Assembly (NCBI RefSeq): GCF_001612985.1
Contig: NZ_BDBM01000011.1
Coordinates: 62,001-126,000, forward strand
DNA: 64,000 nucleotides
Direction: 5' to 3'
Origin: Nocardia gamkensis NBRC 108242
GTDB taxonomy: Bacteria; Actinomycetota; Actinomycetes; Mycobacteriales; Mycobacteriaceae
Shown: piece by piece, positions 43,332 through 51,986 of the stretch
Layout of the letters: each line of letters starts with the position of its first letter
Numbering within the stretch: the stretch's first letter is position 1
Made by a program: the position numbers and the translations under genes
Notes under the pieces: generated by a model
Database searches by the model: none
Told to the model about the DNA's origin: nothing
The model's input: the letters and a program-made list of their open reading frames with translations, nothing else

Positions 43332-44336
43332 TCAGCGGGTTCGTCTGGGGCCGGGTGATATACGGACACCGACGACGGTGATGACCGTGACCACCAAGAC
43401 CGTCATGAGCCTCATGAGGTTCCATACGGCAGGGTCACGGGGCGGTTCGGCCGCTCGCACGTCCTTTCCCCGTTGACGGCTGGGTGGGGACGAGGGCAGC
43501 GCGGCGAGGGGGCGTTCGGCCTGGAGCGGTATCTGCGTCGCGATGGCGGCCGGTGATGGAACGATACGGAATTCGGGGGCGGGCGGGCCGAGTTCGAGTG
43601 GACTCATAGGCGCCTGCGGCGGGGTGGGAAGCAGCAACAAGCAGGTCAGCAACGCGCTGCCGGAGAAGGCGCTGCCGACGCCTGCGCTGCCGAGGGCCGA
43701 TCCGCTCGACCCCGTACCGACGAGGCTCGATCCCGGGCCGATGAGGCTGGACCCGAGGGAGCCGAAGCCGCTGCCGGTCGCGAGCCCGAGCACGAGCAAC
43801 GCGCTGCCCGTCGCGGCGCTGCCGGTGCATGCCGACTGGACGCTGCCCGTGTCGAGTTGCAGCGACTCGGCCGGACTACTCGCCGTGATGTCCGGGTGGG
43901 CCGTCGTGTCCGCCGCGCGGGATGTGCCGTCGTCGAGTTGTGCACGCCCGGTGGCGAGAAGCCCGCCACGAGCGCCACCGGTCTCGGCGCTGCCGCTTGC
44001 CGGACGACCGGCGCTGCCGGAAGGTAACCGAACCGGACCGAGAGCCAAAGACCCACCGCTGGTCGCGCCCTCGGCATCGAGGCCCGAGGCACTGCCGGAC
44101 GACGGGGTGCCTGCGTCCAGGCTGGAACCATTGCCCGGGAAGGTGCCCACGGGGTCGGAGCCGGGGGCTGCGCCCGAACTCCCCGTCGCCAGGTCGCCGA
44201 GGGGCAGCCACGGCAGCGGGTCCGCCGATGCTTCCAGCGGTGGAGCCGCGAGTGCCGCAAGGGTCAGCGGCAGCATCGCGGTGGCCAATCCTCGTGCCCA
44301 CCGATGTGTTCGAGTTGCGTCACGGTTGCGTCGCAT
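43332..44336 (-). CDS. Exported Gly/Ser-rich protein with C-terminal membrane anchor
   Basis: A 334-residue protein with no known family. It has a signal peptide (GLATAMLPLTLAALAAPPLEA) and then about 200 residues of low complexity, rich in Ser/Gly/Ala with many GSxL and SGSA repeats (GSALGSAGVGSAFSGSALL). A proline-rich stretch (PTPPQAPMSPLELGPPAPE) leads to a C-terminal hydrophobic helix (LMRLMTVLVVTVITVVGVRI) and a short basic tail, suggesting a cell-surface protein anchored in the membrane. The opposite strand also has a long frame, but the signal peptide and anchor favour this one. It precedes nothing on its strand within 50 bp. Confidence 0.55.
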   Translation of the reverse strand: MRRNRDATRTHRWARGLATAMLPLTLAALAAPPLEASADPLPWLPLGDLATGSSGAAPGSDPVGTFPGNGSSLDAGTPSSGSASGLDAEGATSGGSLALGPVRLPSGSAGRPASGSAETGGARGGLLATGRAQLDDGTSRAADTTAHPDITASSPAESLQLDTGSVQSACTGSAATGSALLVLGLATGSGFGSLGSSLIGPGSSLVGTGSSGSALGSAGVGSAFSGSALLTCLLLLPTPPQAPMSPLELGPPAPEFRIVPSPAAIATQIPLQAERPLAALPSSPPSRQRGKDVRAAEPPRDPAVWNLMRLMTVLVVTVITVVGVRISPGPRRTR

Positions 44337-44375
44337 GTGCAGTCGCCTCGTCGTAGTCGAAACCGGGCCGGAAGG

Positions 44376-45137
44376 TCACGTGGTGTGCTGATACCGGGAC
44401 AGAGCGAGTTCGAAGGCTTCCTTCGGGACCACGTTCCCACCGGAGAACGGCTCGTCGAGGTTGTAGATCGCCCGGATCACCACACCGACGATGGCGCCGA
44501 GCAGCGCGGTGGTCACGACACTGCGCTTGGTGACCTGCACACCGGAGAGGACCACGCTGAACAGCAGGAGGACCGTGCAGATCCACATGGCCAGATAGAG
44601 GAACCCGGGAACCCGGTAGCCCGCGTCCAGCGCACGGTCGGCGCGCGCTTGGGCCACGGCGTCGAGGCTGGTCAGGGCGCTGGTACGAAGCGTGTCGACC
44701 TCGGCGTCCGCGGTGTCCACCGCGGCCACCGCGTCGCGCAGGGCGTCGAGGGTGTTCTGGGTGGATTGACTGAGATGACCGTCGTCGGCCATGACGGTCC
44801 ATTCCTCGGTGAGGACTTGCTCGGTGTAATCGCGCACCAGGCCCTGGATTCGCGTGTGGTCGGGCTCGGGCATTCCGTGCGCGGCCCAGTACGTATCGAT
44901 GAGCGCCTTGGCTTCGGCGATGGTGTGGTTGCGTGCGTTGTCGTACTGCTGCCAGGCGATCACCACGATGAACGCCACCACCGCCATGAAGATCGTGTTG
45001 ATCAGGTTGAGCACCAACGCGCCGACCGTGTCGTCGTCGGTCTGCCGCCAGGTCTTCGGATGTAAACGATCCCCGGCCACGAAGACGACCACCGCGACGA
45101 GCGCGGTGAGAGCAGGAACGAGAAATTCGAAGGCCAT
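44376..45137 (-). CDS. DUF4239 membrane protein
   Basis: A 253-residue protein of the DUF4239 family. TM1 is near 5-22 (VPALTALVAVVVFVAGDRL), TM2 near 42-63 (VLNLINTIFMAVVAFIVVIAW), two more at about 178-200 (LAMWICTVLLLFSVVLSG) and 208-225 (VTTALLGAIVGVVIRAI), with the conserved NLDEPFSG after the last. The middle part is helical and extramembrane (EAKALIDTYWAAHGMPEP). Function unknown; the architecture is reminiscent of bestrophin-like channels. ATG start, family-typical length. Confidence 0.72.
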   Translation of the reverse strand: MAFEFLVPALTALVAVVVFVAGDRLHPKTWRQTDDDTVGALVLNLINTIFMAVVAFIVVIAWQQYDNARNHTIAEAKALIDTYWAAHGMPEPDHTRIQGLVRDYTEQVLTEEWTVMADDGHLSQSTQNTLDALRDAVAAVDTADAEVDTLRTSALTSLDAVAQARADRALDAGYRVPGFLYLAMWICTVLLLFSVVLSGVQVTKRSVVTTALLGAIVGVVIRAIYNLDEPFSGGNVVPKEAFELALSRYQHTT

Positions 45138-45843
45138 GCGGGGACTCCGTTCTGTCTGAGAGGTTCTCGCGACCGCCGCGTCGGCGACGTTCCGCAGGCC
45201 TGTCGCACTACGGGGGTTGGTGCATGGGTGTATCGAGCACCGCCGGGCAAGCCGTATCCGAGGTCGGAGGTGCGCCGGTCCTCAGTTGTTCTGCGTCGGT
45301 TCGCATCTCACGAGCGGGATCGTCTCGGAGCTGATCATGTGCTCAGTCCTGCGGACCGGACATGGCGTGATCCCGCGAACTCGCCGAGACACACATCAGG
45401 TATCGGTCAGGAGACGAGCCGGAACTGTCTCGACCCGAGCACTTCGATGGTCATGCGTGGCCCTCACCCCCGAGATGGATTCCGAGACGTCGACGATGGA
45501 GCTGTCGAGAGTCTGCGTTCGTTCGGCTCAGATCAGTGGTGCACAGCAAATCGATACGCGACACGGTGCCCGTGCGAACCGGGCGCCGTGGAAATCTTCT
45601 ACCCAGCAGATCATTCTGGACGTCATTGATGGTAGACCGCGAATCCGGCTGCGTGTGGCGAAATTTCGGAGATAGGTCATGGCAGTGCGGATGGCCGGAG
45701 ACGTCCCTGGCTTCTCCATAGCGTGGGAACATGAGGGATGCGGGATCGGACCGGGGCCGTGTACGCTTTGCACAGCTACCGATCGGCGTAACAGGACTGC
45801 CCTGGGCCGCGAAACCCGCGTCCGGACAACAGAAGAGCCACAG
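45138..45843. other. Intergenic, 706 bp, no gene seen
   Basis: The longest gene-free stretch in the window. Several frames are open on both strands, but none shows a ribosome binding site together with recognisable protein sequence. Composition is less GC-rich between 45300 and 45700 than around it. No hairpin, tRNA or riboswitch could be recognised by eye. Confidence 0.4.
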
Positions 45844-46959
45844 ATGACCAGATTCGCGCATTATGTCGGCACCCTTCCTGCCGAACTGATGACGGGTGAT
45901 CGTGCCGTCATGCAATGGTTTGCCGACCACAGCGAGGGACGGCCGGTCACGGCGGTGCCTTGCGACCTCGATCCGGACTGGATCTTCGACTACCTGCGTA
46001 CGCGCAAGCAGCACGCCGACGTCTTCGAGATCGTCCGGGCGGGCGAGTACACCGACTACAGCGATTTCCCCAGCTACGGTGTGCGGCCCGGGTGCACGCT
46101 GGAGCCGCGGCACGTCTCGATGGACCGCGTCGAGCGCATCGGCCAGGTCGTGGAGGCCTTCGAGGAGCTGCGCAGCGACCGGCCCGAGCTGGCCGGGACG
46201 AAAGTGCAGATAAGTCAGCCGAACCCGCTGGACCTCGCCATGTTCGTCTTCGCGGGCGCCGCGGTCTCCGCTGGGCTCCCGGTCGGGCCCGCGGTGCGCG
46301 GTTCCGGGTTCGTGGTCGGTGCGCTGCGGCAGCTACCGGTGTTCACCGAAGCCGTATTGCAGGAGATGACCCAGGTCGTCGAGCGGTACGGCGACCGCGT
46401 CGTCTTTCAGGTGGAGTCGCCCATCGCGCTGCTGAGCATGGTCAAAGCCGAGCAACTACATTCGCAATGGGCGCTGGCGCCGCTCGTCGCCCGGCAGCTC
46501 GCCGGTTTTCTCGGGCGGATGCACGAGGTCGGGGCGGAAGCGATCGTGCACCTGTGCTACGGCGACTATCAGCACAAGAGCCTGCTGACGCCACGCAGTC
46601 TCACCCCGGCGGTGAATTTGCTGCGTCGTACCGCACGGTTGCTGAACAAACAGGGGACGCGACTACCCCCGGTGCACATCCCGTGCGCCTACGGTGCCGA
46701 ACCGGCACCGCTGGATCCGCGGTTCTACGCACCGCTGCGCAAGCTCGACGACGAGTGGAGAGTGATCGCCGGTGTCGTCTCCCCGGACTCCCGCGAGGAC
46801 AGCGCCCGCGCGCTCGCGCTCTTCGAAGAGGCGGCCGGACGCGCGGCCTACGGTGTCGCCACCGCCTGCGGCCTCGGCCGATGCACCGTCGACGACGCGA
46901 GGCAGGCGGTCGCTACCACGGTCTCGTTGACCGGCGTCGGTGACGAACGCGAACCGTAA
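45844..46959 (+). CDS. MetE C-terminal-domain-like (UROD/MetE superfamily) protein
   Basis: A 371-residue TIM-barrel protein related to cobalamin-independent methionine synthase C-terminal domains and UROD-type enzymes. The zinc ligands of MetE appear to be kept: His and Cys in VHLCYGDYQHKS, a later acidic residue, and the last Cys in TACGLGR. The substrate loop VSPDSREDSARAL is also typical. The N-terminal MetE half is absent, as in methyltransferase paralogues acting on small metabolites. ATG at 45844, with GAAGAG six bases upstream. It precedes a cytochrome P450 by 337 bp; a shared pathway is possible, not shown. Confidence 0.8.
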   Translation: MTRFAHYVGTLPAELMTGDRAVMQWFADHSEGRPVTAVPCDLDPDWIFDYLRTRKQHADVFEIVRAGEYTDYSDFPSYGVRPGCTLEPRHVSMDRVERIGQVVEAFEELRSDRPELAGTKVQISQPNPLDLAMFVFAGAAVSAGLPVGPAVRGSGFVVGALRQLPVFTEAVLQEMTQVVERYGDRVVFQVESPIALLSMVKAEQLHSQWALAPLVARQLAGFLGRMHEVGAEAIVHLCYGDYQHKSLLTPRSLTPAVNLLRRTARLLNKQGTRLPPVHIPCAYGAEPAPLDPRFYAPLRKLDDEWRVIAGVVSPDSREDSARALALFEEAAGRAAYGVATACGLGRCTVDDARQAVATTVSLTGVGDEREP

Positions 46960-47296
46960 TCCGCCCGGCGGTAGCCGGCGGCCGGTGACCGCGGGCGGCG
47001 TGCCACGTCCTCCGCGCGTCGAGGACGCACTCGGGCAGGCCCGCGACCACCGTGCGCTCGGATGCCGGCCAGCGCCTCCGCCGAGGTATCGCCGTCGGAT
47101 GCGTCGAATTGCGTTGTCGCGAACCCGCTCTCGCGTGTTCGCCGGTGCCGCCTTCGTCGGCGCCACGACCGGAGCGTTGCTATGTTGCTAGCGTAGGCGG
47201 GTCGCCGAACTCTGGATAACAGGTCTCGGCAGGCACGTGTACCCGCTCACTGACCACGATCGTCGAATTGCTGTTCCATAACCTGGAGTCACGTTC
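46960..47296. other. Intergenic, 337 bp, no gene seen
   Basis: An open frame at 46940-47191 ends in a short hydrophobic tail (RVFAGAAFVGATTGALL), but its first part overlaps the preceding gene and it has no ribosome binding site. GGAG about 9 bases before the P450 TTG start is the only signal recognised. Confidence 0.4.
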
Positions 47297-48589
47297 TTGA
47301 CCACACCACAGTCCCCGATGGCCGCGCCGCACACCACTGGAACCGGAGCGTGCCCCGTCCAGCACGGATCCCCGACGGAGACGGACGCGCCGCGCGTCGA
47401 GCTGTTCACCAAGGAGTTCGTCGCGGACCCGCATCTCGCGTACCGGGAGATGCGCCGTAAGCACGGCTCGCTGGTCCCGATCGAGTTGGCGCCCGGTGTG
47501 CCTGCCACCCTGGTGATCGGCTACCAGACGGCGGTGCGCATCCTCAGCGATCCCGACCATTTCCCCGCCGATCCCCGTACGTGGCAGAAGACCATCCCCT
47601 CGGACTCGCCCGTGCGGCCGATGATGGAGTGGTATCCGGCCGCGCGGTACAGCACCGGCCTCGCGCATGACCGCTATCGGCATGCGTCCGTCGACGCCAT
47701 CGACGGGATCGATTTGTTCGATGTGCCGACTACGGTCGAGAAGCTCGCTGTCCCGCTGATCAATTCCTTCTGCGAAGCCGGGTCCGCCGACCTGGTGACC
47801 CAGTACGCGTTTCCGCTCGTTCTCGACGTCCTCAACGAGATGGTCGGTTGCCCGGCCGAGATCGGCGAGCGGGTCGCGACCGGCATGGCCGCCCGCTTCG
47901 ACACCGTGCGGGGCCCCGAGGGCATGAAAATGGTCAAGGAAGCGTTGATGCAGCTCATCCGGCTCAAGCGCCGGGAACCCGGCGACGACGTCACCTCACG
48001 GCTGGCGCATCACACCACCGACCTCGACGACATCGAGATCTTCGCCCAGCTCATGAGCTTCTACGGTGCCGGTTTCGAAGCGCAGCGCAATCTGATCACC
48101 AACGCGGTGCTGCTGATGATCACCGACGACCGGTTCCGCTTCGGCGACGTCCTCGGACGCAACCTGTCCACCACCGACGCTCTCGACGAGGTCTTGTTCA
48201 ACGACCCGCCGATGGCGAACTTCTGCACGACGTATCCGCGGCAGCCGATCATGGTCGACGGTGTCTGGTTGCCCGCGGACCAGCCGGTCGTCATCAGCCT
48301 CGCCGGTTGCAACAACGACCCGGAGATCCGCGGGACCGACGAACCCGGCGGCAGCCGGATCGGCAACCGCTCGCATCTGGCATGGAGCGCGGGCCCGCAC
48401 GCCTGCCCGGCCAAATCCGTCGCGTACATGACGGTGCAGAACGCCATCGATCAGCTGTTCGACGCCCTGCCCGAAATCCAATTGGCCAGGCCCAAGAACG
48501 AACTGCAATGGCGGCCGGGCCCGTTCCACCGGGCTCTTACGGCTCTGCCGGTCGTCTTCCCGAAGTCCGCGCCGGTGCGCATCGGGTAG
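47297..48589 (+). CDS. Cytochrome P450 lacking the ExxR arginine (CYP157-like)
   Basis: A 430-residue bacterial P450. The haem-thiolate region is HLAWSAGPHACPAK, with the ligand Cys and with Trp in place of the usual Phe. The I-helix reads MSFYGAGFEAQRN, where the oxygen-activating Thr is missing (Gln). In the K-helix the normally invariant ExxR is EVLF, so the Arg is Phe. The CYP157 family in Streptomyces, often linked to conservons, is known to lack ExxR, and the N-terminus (TGTGACPVQHG) is also of that style; no conservon genes are visible here. TTG start with GGAG 9 bases upstream; ATG at 47318 is the alternative. Substrate and redox partner unknown. Confidence 0.88.
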   Translation: MTTPQSPMAAPHTTGTGACPVQHGSPTETDAPRVELFTKEFVADPHLAYREMRRKHGSLVPIELAPGVPATLVIGYQTAVRILSDPDHFPADPRTWQKTIPSDSPVRPMMEWYPAARYSTGLAHDRYRHASVDAIDGIDLFDVPTTVEKLAVPLINSFCEAGSADLVTQYAFPLVLDVLNEMVGCPAEIGERVATGMAARFDTVRGPEGMKMVKEALMQLIRLKRREPGDDVTSRLAHHTTDLDDIEIFAQLMSFYGAGFEAQRNLITNAVLLMITDDRFRFGDVLGRNLSTTDALDEVLFNDPPMANFCTTYPRQPIMVDGVWLPADQPVVISLAGCNNDPEIRGTDEPGGSRIGNRSHLAWSAGPHACPAKSVAYMTVQNAIDQLFDALPEIQLARPKNELQWRPGPFHRALTALPVVFPKSAPVRIG

Positions 48590-48770
48590 GACGGGTCGCG
48601 GAAGGCCACCGAACGGCCGACGCCGCATGAGATGACAACGATGTGCCCGGGCTGTTCCTGGTCCATACTGGTGCGGCGACGGAAGCGGTCGACGATACAG
48701 CGGCTGCGGATGTCGGTGTGGATGTTCGTCGGCACAGGGGCGGGACGGTGCGCCAGCGGTGGTCAGCGGA

Positions 48771-50192
48771 ATGGATGGCAGCGAGTTGTACGCTCGCGTG
48801 CGGGGCGAGGAATCCGCGTCGTTCCGCTCGGCGGGCGGCAACGCCGTTCGATTCGTGGCGTCGATAGCGGCCGTGGTCGTGGTCTGGGCGCGTGGGCCGC
48901 AGTTGCTGGCGCACTGGGTCCCTGTGGTGGACTTGTCGACGTGGCGGCAGCTGGTGTTGTTTCCGCTGGCAGTGCTGGGGGTTGGGGCGTTCGCCGCCGG
49001 TGCGGAGACCGTCACCGACGCATCGCAAGGGTTGCGGGCCAGATCCATCCGGCGGCGCGTGGACCGCGATCCCGATCAGATCGCGATGCTGGTGCCGCCG
49101 CTGGAGACGCACCGGGCCACGGTGCAGCGGATCCGCGGCCACGGCCGGGCAACGGTGCGGCGCCTGCTCTGGATCGCGGTACCGGTCGCGTTGGGCGTCG
49201 GGGTACTGGTGGCCGGGGTGACGGTCGAGGAACCCGACGGGACGCAGCGTCCCGCCCCGGAACTGGAGCCTGCCGTCCTCGGCCTCGTGTTCCTGTCGAC
49301 GGCAGCGCTGCTGGTGTCGGTGATACTGCGGTGGCGGCGGTGGAGTGCGAGCCGCACGGTCGAGAAGTGGTCCCAGGACCCCGCCTACAGCGCTCGGATC
49401 AGCCGGGTCGGCCCGGATCCCACGTCGTCCCCGGCCGCAACAATCCCGGCGCTCACCGTGAAGTTCATCGCCCCGCCGCGACGTCAGGGAAGCCTTCGGC
49501 AGGTCTCGCCGCAGTCCAACGTGATCGGCGCGAAGCCGGTCCGGATAGCCTATCTTCGCCTGTTCGACAATCGAGCGCGCGCACGCGAGTTCCTGCGTGG
49601 CGCGTGGCGCGAGTTCGGGTATGTGCATCTCCTGCGCAGCGCCGCGTCGGTGAGCCCGGAAGAGGTTCGGAAAGTGCGCAGGGACAACGCCTTCCGTACC
49701 ATGTTCGTAGCATCACCGCGCATGTTGCGCGAGGAACTGGCGAAATACTCGGCCGAACCGTTGCCGCCAGGGCGCACGCGCCTGCTCGGGGTGACCGATC
49801 TGGCGGTCCGGGTCCGCGATCCCGCGGGCAGCTACCCTGTGCGTCCGATCCTCTGTCACGTCAGCTTCTGGCAGGCGGCGGTGGACATGCTGCTGTCCCG
49901 GGTCGACTACGTCGTGCTGGATCTGGCCGGGTACGTGCCAGCCAACGCGGGAACACGCTTCGAATTGCAACGCGTGATCGACCGCTTTCCCATCGCCAAG
50001 GTCATCTTCATCTGCGACGAGCAGAGCGACCGGCCATTCCTGAAGGCGCAGGTGCTGTATCACTGGTCGCGGATGGGCAGCGGGTCACCGAATTCCGGCG
50101 CGGCCCCGCGAACCGCTCGCATCGCTGTGACCGACGGTCATCGGGCCACTACCCGGTATCTGATGGCAGATCTGCAAGTTCGCCGTGGATGA
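48771..50192 (+). CDS. Four-TM protein with C-terminal Rossmann/TIR-like domain
   Basis: A 473-residue protein. TM segments are about 25-42 (FVASIAAVVVVWARG), 57-75 (LVLFPLAVLGVGAFAAG), 133-152 (LLWIAVPVALGVGVLVAGV) and 170-190 (VLGLVFLSTAALLVSVIL). Residues about 250-473 are cytosolic and look like a Rossmann-type sensor: VRIAYLRLFDNRARAREFL, EFGYVHLLRSAASVSPEE, SFWQAAVDMLLSRVDYVVLD, then GYVPANAGTRFELQRV and FPIAKVIFICDEQSD. The DNRxxxxxF, VVLDL and ELQRVxxxFP elements recall TIR-like/SLOG-like domains in actinobacterial membrane proteins, a recall-based judgement. GTG at 48759 is an alternative start. It is followed, 132 bp later, by a DUF4231 protein, suggesting a sensor-effector pair. 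Confidence 0.66.
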   Translation: MDGSELYARVRGEESASFRSAGGNAVRFVASIAAVVVVWARGPQLLAHWVPVVDLSTWRQLVLFPLAVLGVGAFAAGAETVTDASQGLRARSIRRRVDRDPDQIAMLVPPLETHRATVQRIRGHGRATVRRLLWIAVPVALGVGVLVAGVTVEEPDGTQRPAPELEPAVLGLVFLSTAALLVSVILRWRRWSASRTVEKWSQDPAYSARISRVGPDPTSSPAATIPALTVKFIAPPRRQGSLRQVSPQSNVIGAKPVRIAYLRLFDNRARAREFLRGAWREFGYVHLLRSAASVSPEEVRKVRRDNAFRTMFVASPRMLREELAKYSAEPLPPGRTRLLGVTDLAVRVRDPAGSYPVRPILCHVSFWQAAVDMLLSRVDYVVLDLAGYVPANAGTRFELQRVIDRFPIAKVIFICDEQSDRPFLKAQVLYHWSRMGSGSPNSGAAPRTARIAVTDGHRATTRYLMADLQVRRG

Positions 50193-50324
50193 CGCCGCAT
50201 TCGTCGCGGAACATGGATTCGCGGCTGGGCAAGTTCGCAATTCCCGAGCAGCGCAAATGGATTCGAGCGGCACCGGTCGCCTGTTACGCTTCGGCCATGT
50301 CGGTTCGAACGCGCCTCGCAGCCC

Positions 50325-51200
50325 GTGCGGCACGCTGACGACTACCCCGGGCTGTTCCAGTCCGCGGACACGGCGTCGCTGTACGGCCAGAAGTTCTATC
50401 TCCGCGCCTACGGAGCTCGGCTCTGGCTGGCGGTGCTGGCGGCGGCGTGCGCGGCGTTCACCGTGCGCGTCGGCTCCGCGCGTACGGATGTAGCGGCAAT
50501 CCTGACCGCCATGGCCTTCGTCGGAATCCTCGCCGTCGACGTGGGCGTCCTGCGCGGCCGTCCGGGTAAGTCCTGGTACGAAGGTCGCGCGCTCGCCGAG
50601 TCGGTGAAGACCTTGACCTGGAAGTACGCGGTGCGGGGTGCACCGTTCGTCGGGACGCTGTCCCCGGCCGAGGCCGATCGGATGCTGATCGAGCGCATCA
50701 TGTTGCTGCGCCAGGACATCTCGGCGCTCGCCCTGCGGCCGACCACCGCGCCGACGATCACCGACCGCATGCGGCAGCTGCGTTCGGCACCGTTCGACGA
50801 ACGGCGCCGCGTCTATCTGGACGATCGCATCAGGGAACAACAACGGTGGTACGCGGCGAAATCCGGTTACCACCAGCGCAGGTCGCAGGTATACGGCACG
50901 CTGGCACTCGTTTTCGAGGTGGCGGGTGTGGCCGGCGCGCTGGCGAAGGCGTTCAACGCGGTCGCCTTCGACCTCGCAGGCATTTTCGCGGCCGCCGTCG
51001 CGGGTCTGGCCGCTTGGTCGTCGGCCCGCCAGCACAGCACCGGCGCCGCTGCCTATGCCGTCGCCTCGAACGAACTGAGCATCGTCGCCGAAGTGCTGGA
51101 ACAGAACAGCACCGAAGCAGCCTGGGCGGACGCCGTATCCGACGCCGAGGAAGCGATCAGCCGCGAACATACTATGTGGCGAGCTTCGCACGGCGAATAA
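50325..51200 (+). CDS. DUF4231 (double SLATT) membrane protein
   Basis: A 291-residue protein with two two-TM SLATT-type units. First: AYGARLWLAVLAAACAAFTVRV and VAAILTAMAFVGILAVDVGV, followed by the conserved KSWYEGRALAESVKTLTWKY. Second: RIREQQRWYAAKSGYHQRRS before VYGTLALVFEVAGVAGAL and FDLAGIFAAAVAGLAAW, then AYAVASNELSIVAEVLEQ. The WY motif before the second pair is typical. SLATT proteins are predicted pore-forming effectors or regulators in nucleotide-dependent conflict systems. GTG start without clear ribosome binding site. The upstream four-TM protein may sense the signal. A housekeeping membrane role is not excluded. Confidence 0.72.
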   Translation: MRHADDYPGLFQSADTASLYGQKFYLRAYGARLWLAVLAAACAAFTVRVGSARTDVAAILTAMAFVGILAVDVGVLRGRPGKSWYEGRALAESVKTLTWKYAVRGAPFVGTLSPAEADRMLIERIMLLRQDISALALRPTTAPTITDRMRQLRSAPFDERRRVYLDDRIREQQRWYAAKSGYHQRRSQVYGTLALVFEVAGVAGALAKAFNAVAFDLAGIFAAAVAGLAAWSSARQHSTGAAAYAVASNELSIVAEVLEQNSTEAAWADAVSDAEEAISREHTMWRASHGE

Positions 51201-51503
51201 CACCCGCGACCGGCAGACATCTTTCATCGGACGTCCGATGGTCCGGCGTGGCTGCCGGATTTGACCGGGGACAGTGCTTATCATGATCACGCTGTGTGAC
51301 GTGGCGGCGTCGCATGGCGAACGGGGAAGCGGCCCGTCCGGCGGAAGCGTGACGCCGGGCGGGCCGTTGCATTCGGTCCGGTCCGCGCCGGATCGTGCGG
51401 TCGAATTCCGGAGGCAAGGGGGTGAGCCTGCCTGTACTGCCGCGTTTGTCGCCGGTCGGGGCGGGTAGGCATCGACGAATGGCGTAGGTCAGGAGGTCGG
51501 AGT
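51201..51503. other. Intergenic, 303 bp, no gene seen
   Basis: Between the DUF4231 gene and the VOC gene. No frame looks coding; the last 20 bases contain GGAGGTCGGAG, the ribosome binding site for the VOC protein. Confidence 0.42.
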
Positions 51504-51887
51504 ATGACATCGAACAATGCCGTCGGACAGTTGCGCAGCGTCGTGCTGGACTGCCCCGAACCGCGAAAACTCGCCGGGTTCTACCGGGACCTGCTCGGGG
51601 GAGACCTGCTCGAGGGCGATGACGACGACTGGGTGGTGCTGGTCGAGAACTCGGGCAGGCGCATCGCGTTTCAGACGGCGCCGCAGTACAAACCGCCGCG
51701 TTTCCCGGACCCCGAAGCGTCGCAGCAGGTGCATTTCGACGTGTTGGTGGACGACATCGAGCAAGCCGAACCGGCGGCGCTCGCCTTGGGGGCGACACTC
51801 GTGCAAGGCGAAACCGACGGAGCGTTCCGTGTTTACGCCGACCCGGTGGGGCACACGTTCTGTCTGGTATGGCTCCCGGACGAGTAA
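51504..51887 (+). CDS. VOC-family (glyoxalase/dioxygenase-like) protein
   Basis: A 127-residue protein with the two babab units of the VOC fold. RSVVLDCPEPRKLAGFYRDLLGG is the first unit, HFDVLVDDIEQAEPAALALG begins the second, and GAFRVYADPVGHTFCLVW closes it. A His in QVHFDV could be a metal ligand, with other ligands less clear. Length is typical. ATG with GGAGG upstream; ends in a canonical terminator. Small VOC proteins act as glyoxalases, fosfomycin/bleomycin-resistance-like binders or isomerases, and the substrate cannot be told. Confidence 0.86.
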   Translation: MTSNNAVGQLRSVVLDCPEPRKLAGFYRDLLGGDLLEGDDDDWVVLVENSGRRIAFQTAPQYKPPRFPDPEASQQVHFDVLVDDIEQAEPAALALGATLVQGETDGAFRVYADPVGHTFCLVWLPDE

Positions 51888-51894
51888 AGAGCCG

Positions 51895-51929
51895 GACAGG
51901 CCGGGCATCCTGCCCGGCCTGTCACTTTT
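51895..51929 (+). terminator. Rho-independent terminator
   Basis: GACAGGCCGGGCA (51895-51907) pairs perfectly with 51911-51923 around the loop TCC, followed by ACTTTT. It lies 7 bp after the VOC stop. The best classic terminator in the window; it probably also serves the convergent gene from the other side. Confidence 0.87.
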
Positions 51930-51986
51930 GCGGCGATCACGCGATACGCGACGAATGCCCTGCTCGGGATCCTCGAACGCCGCCTC

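Noticed and set aside
43543..44391. Plus-strand frame opposite the Gly/Ser-rich protein
   Set aside because: Also open for its full length, but lacks the signal peptide and terminal membrane helix seen on the minus strand.
45217..45675. Open frame in the 706-bp gap
   Set aside because: No ribosome binding site, no recognisable segments, and both strands are open.
48632..50338. 568-codon plus-strand frame
   Set aside because: Alternative frame of the four-TM protein; Arg/Gly-rich without hydrophobic helices.
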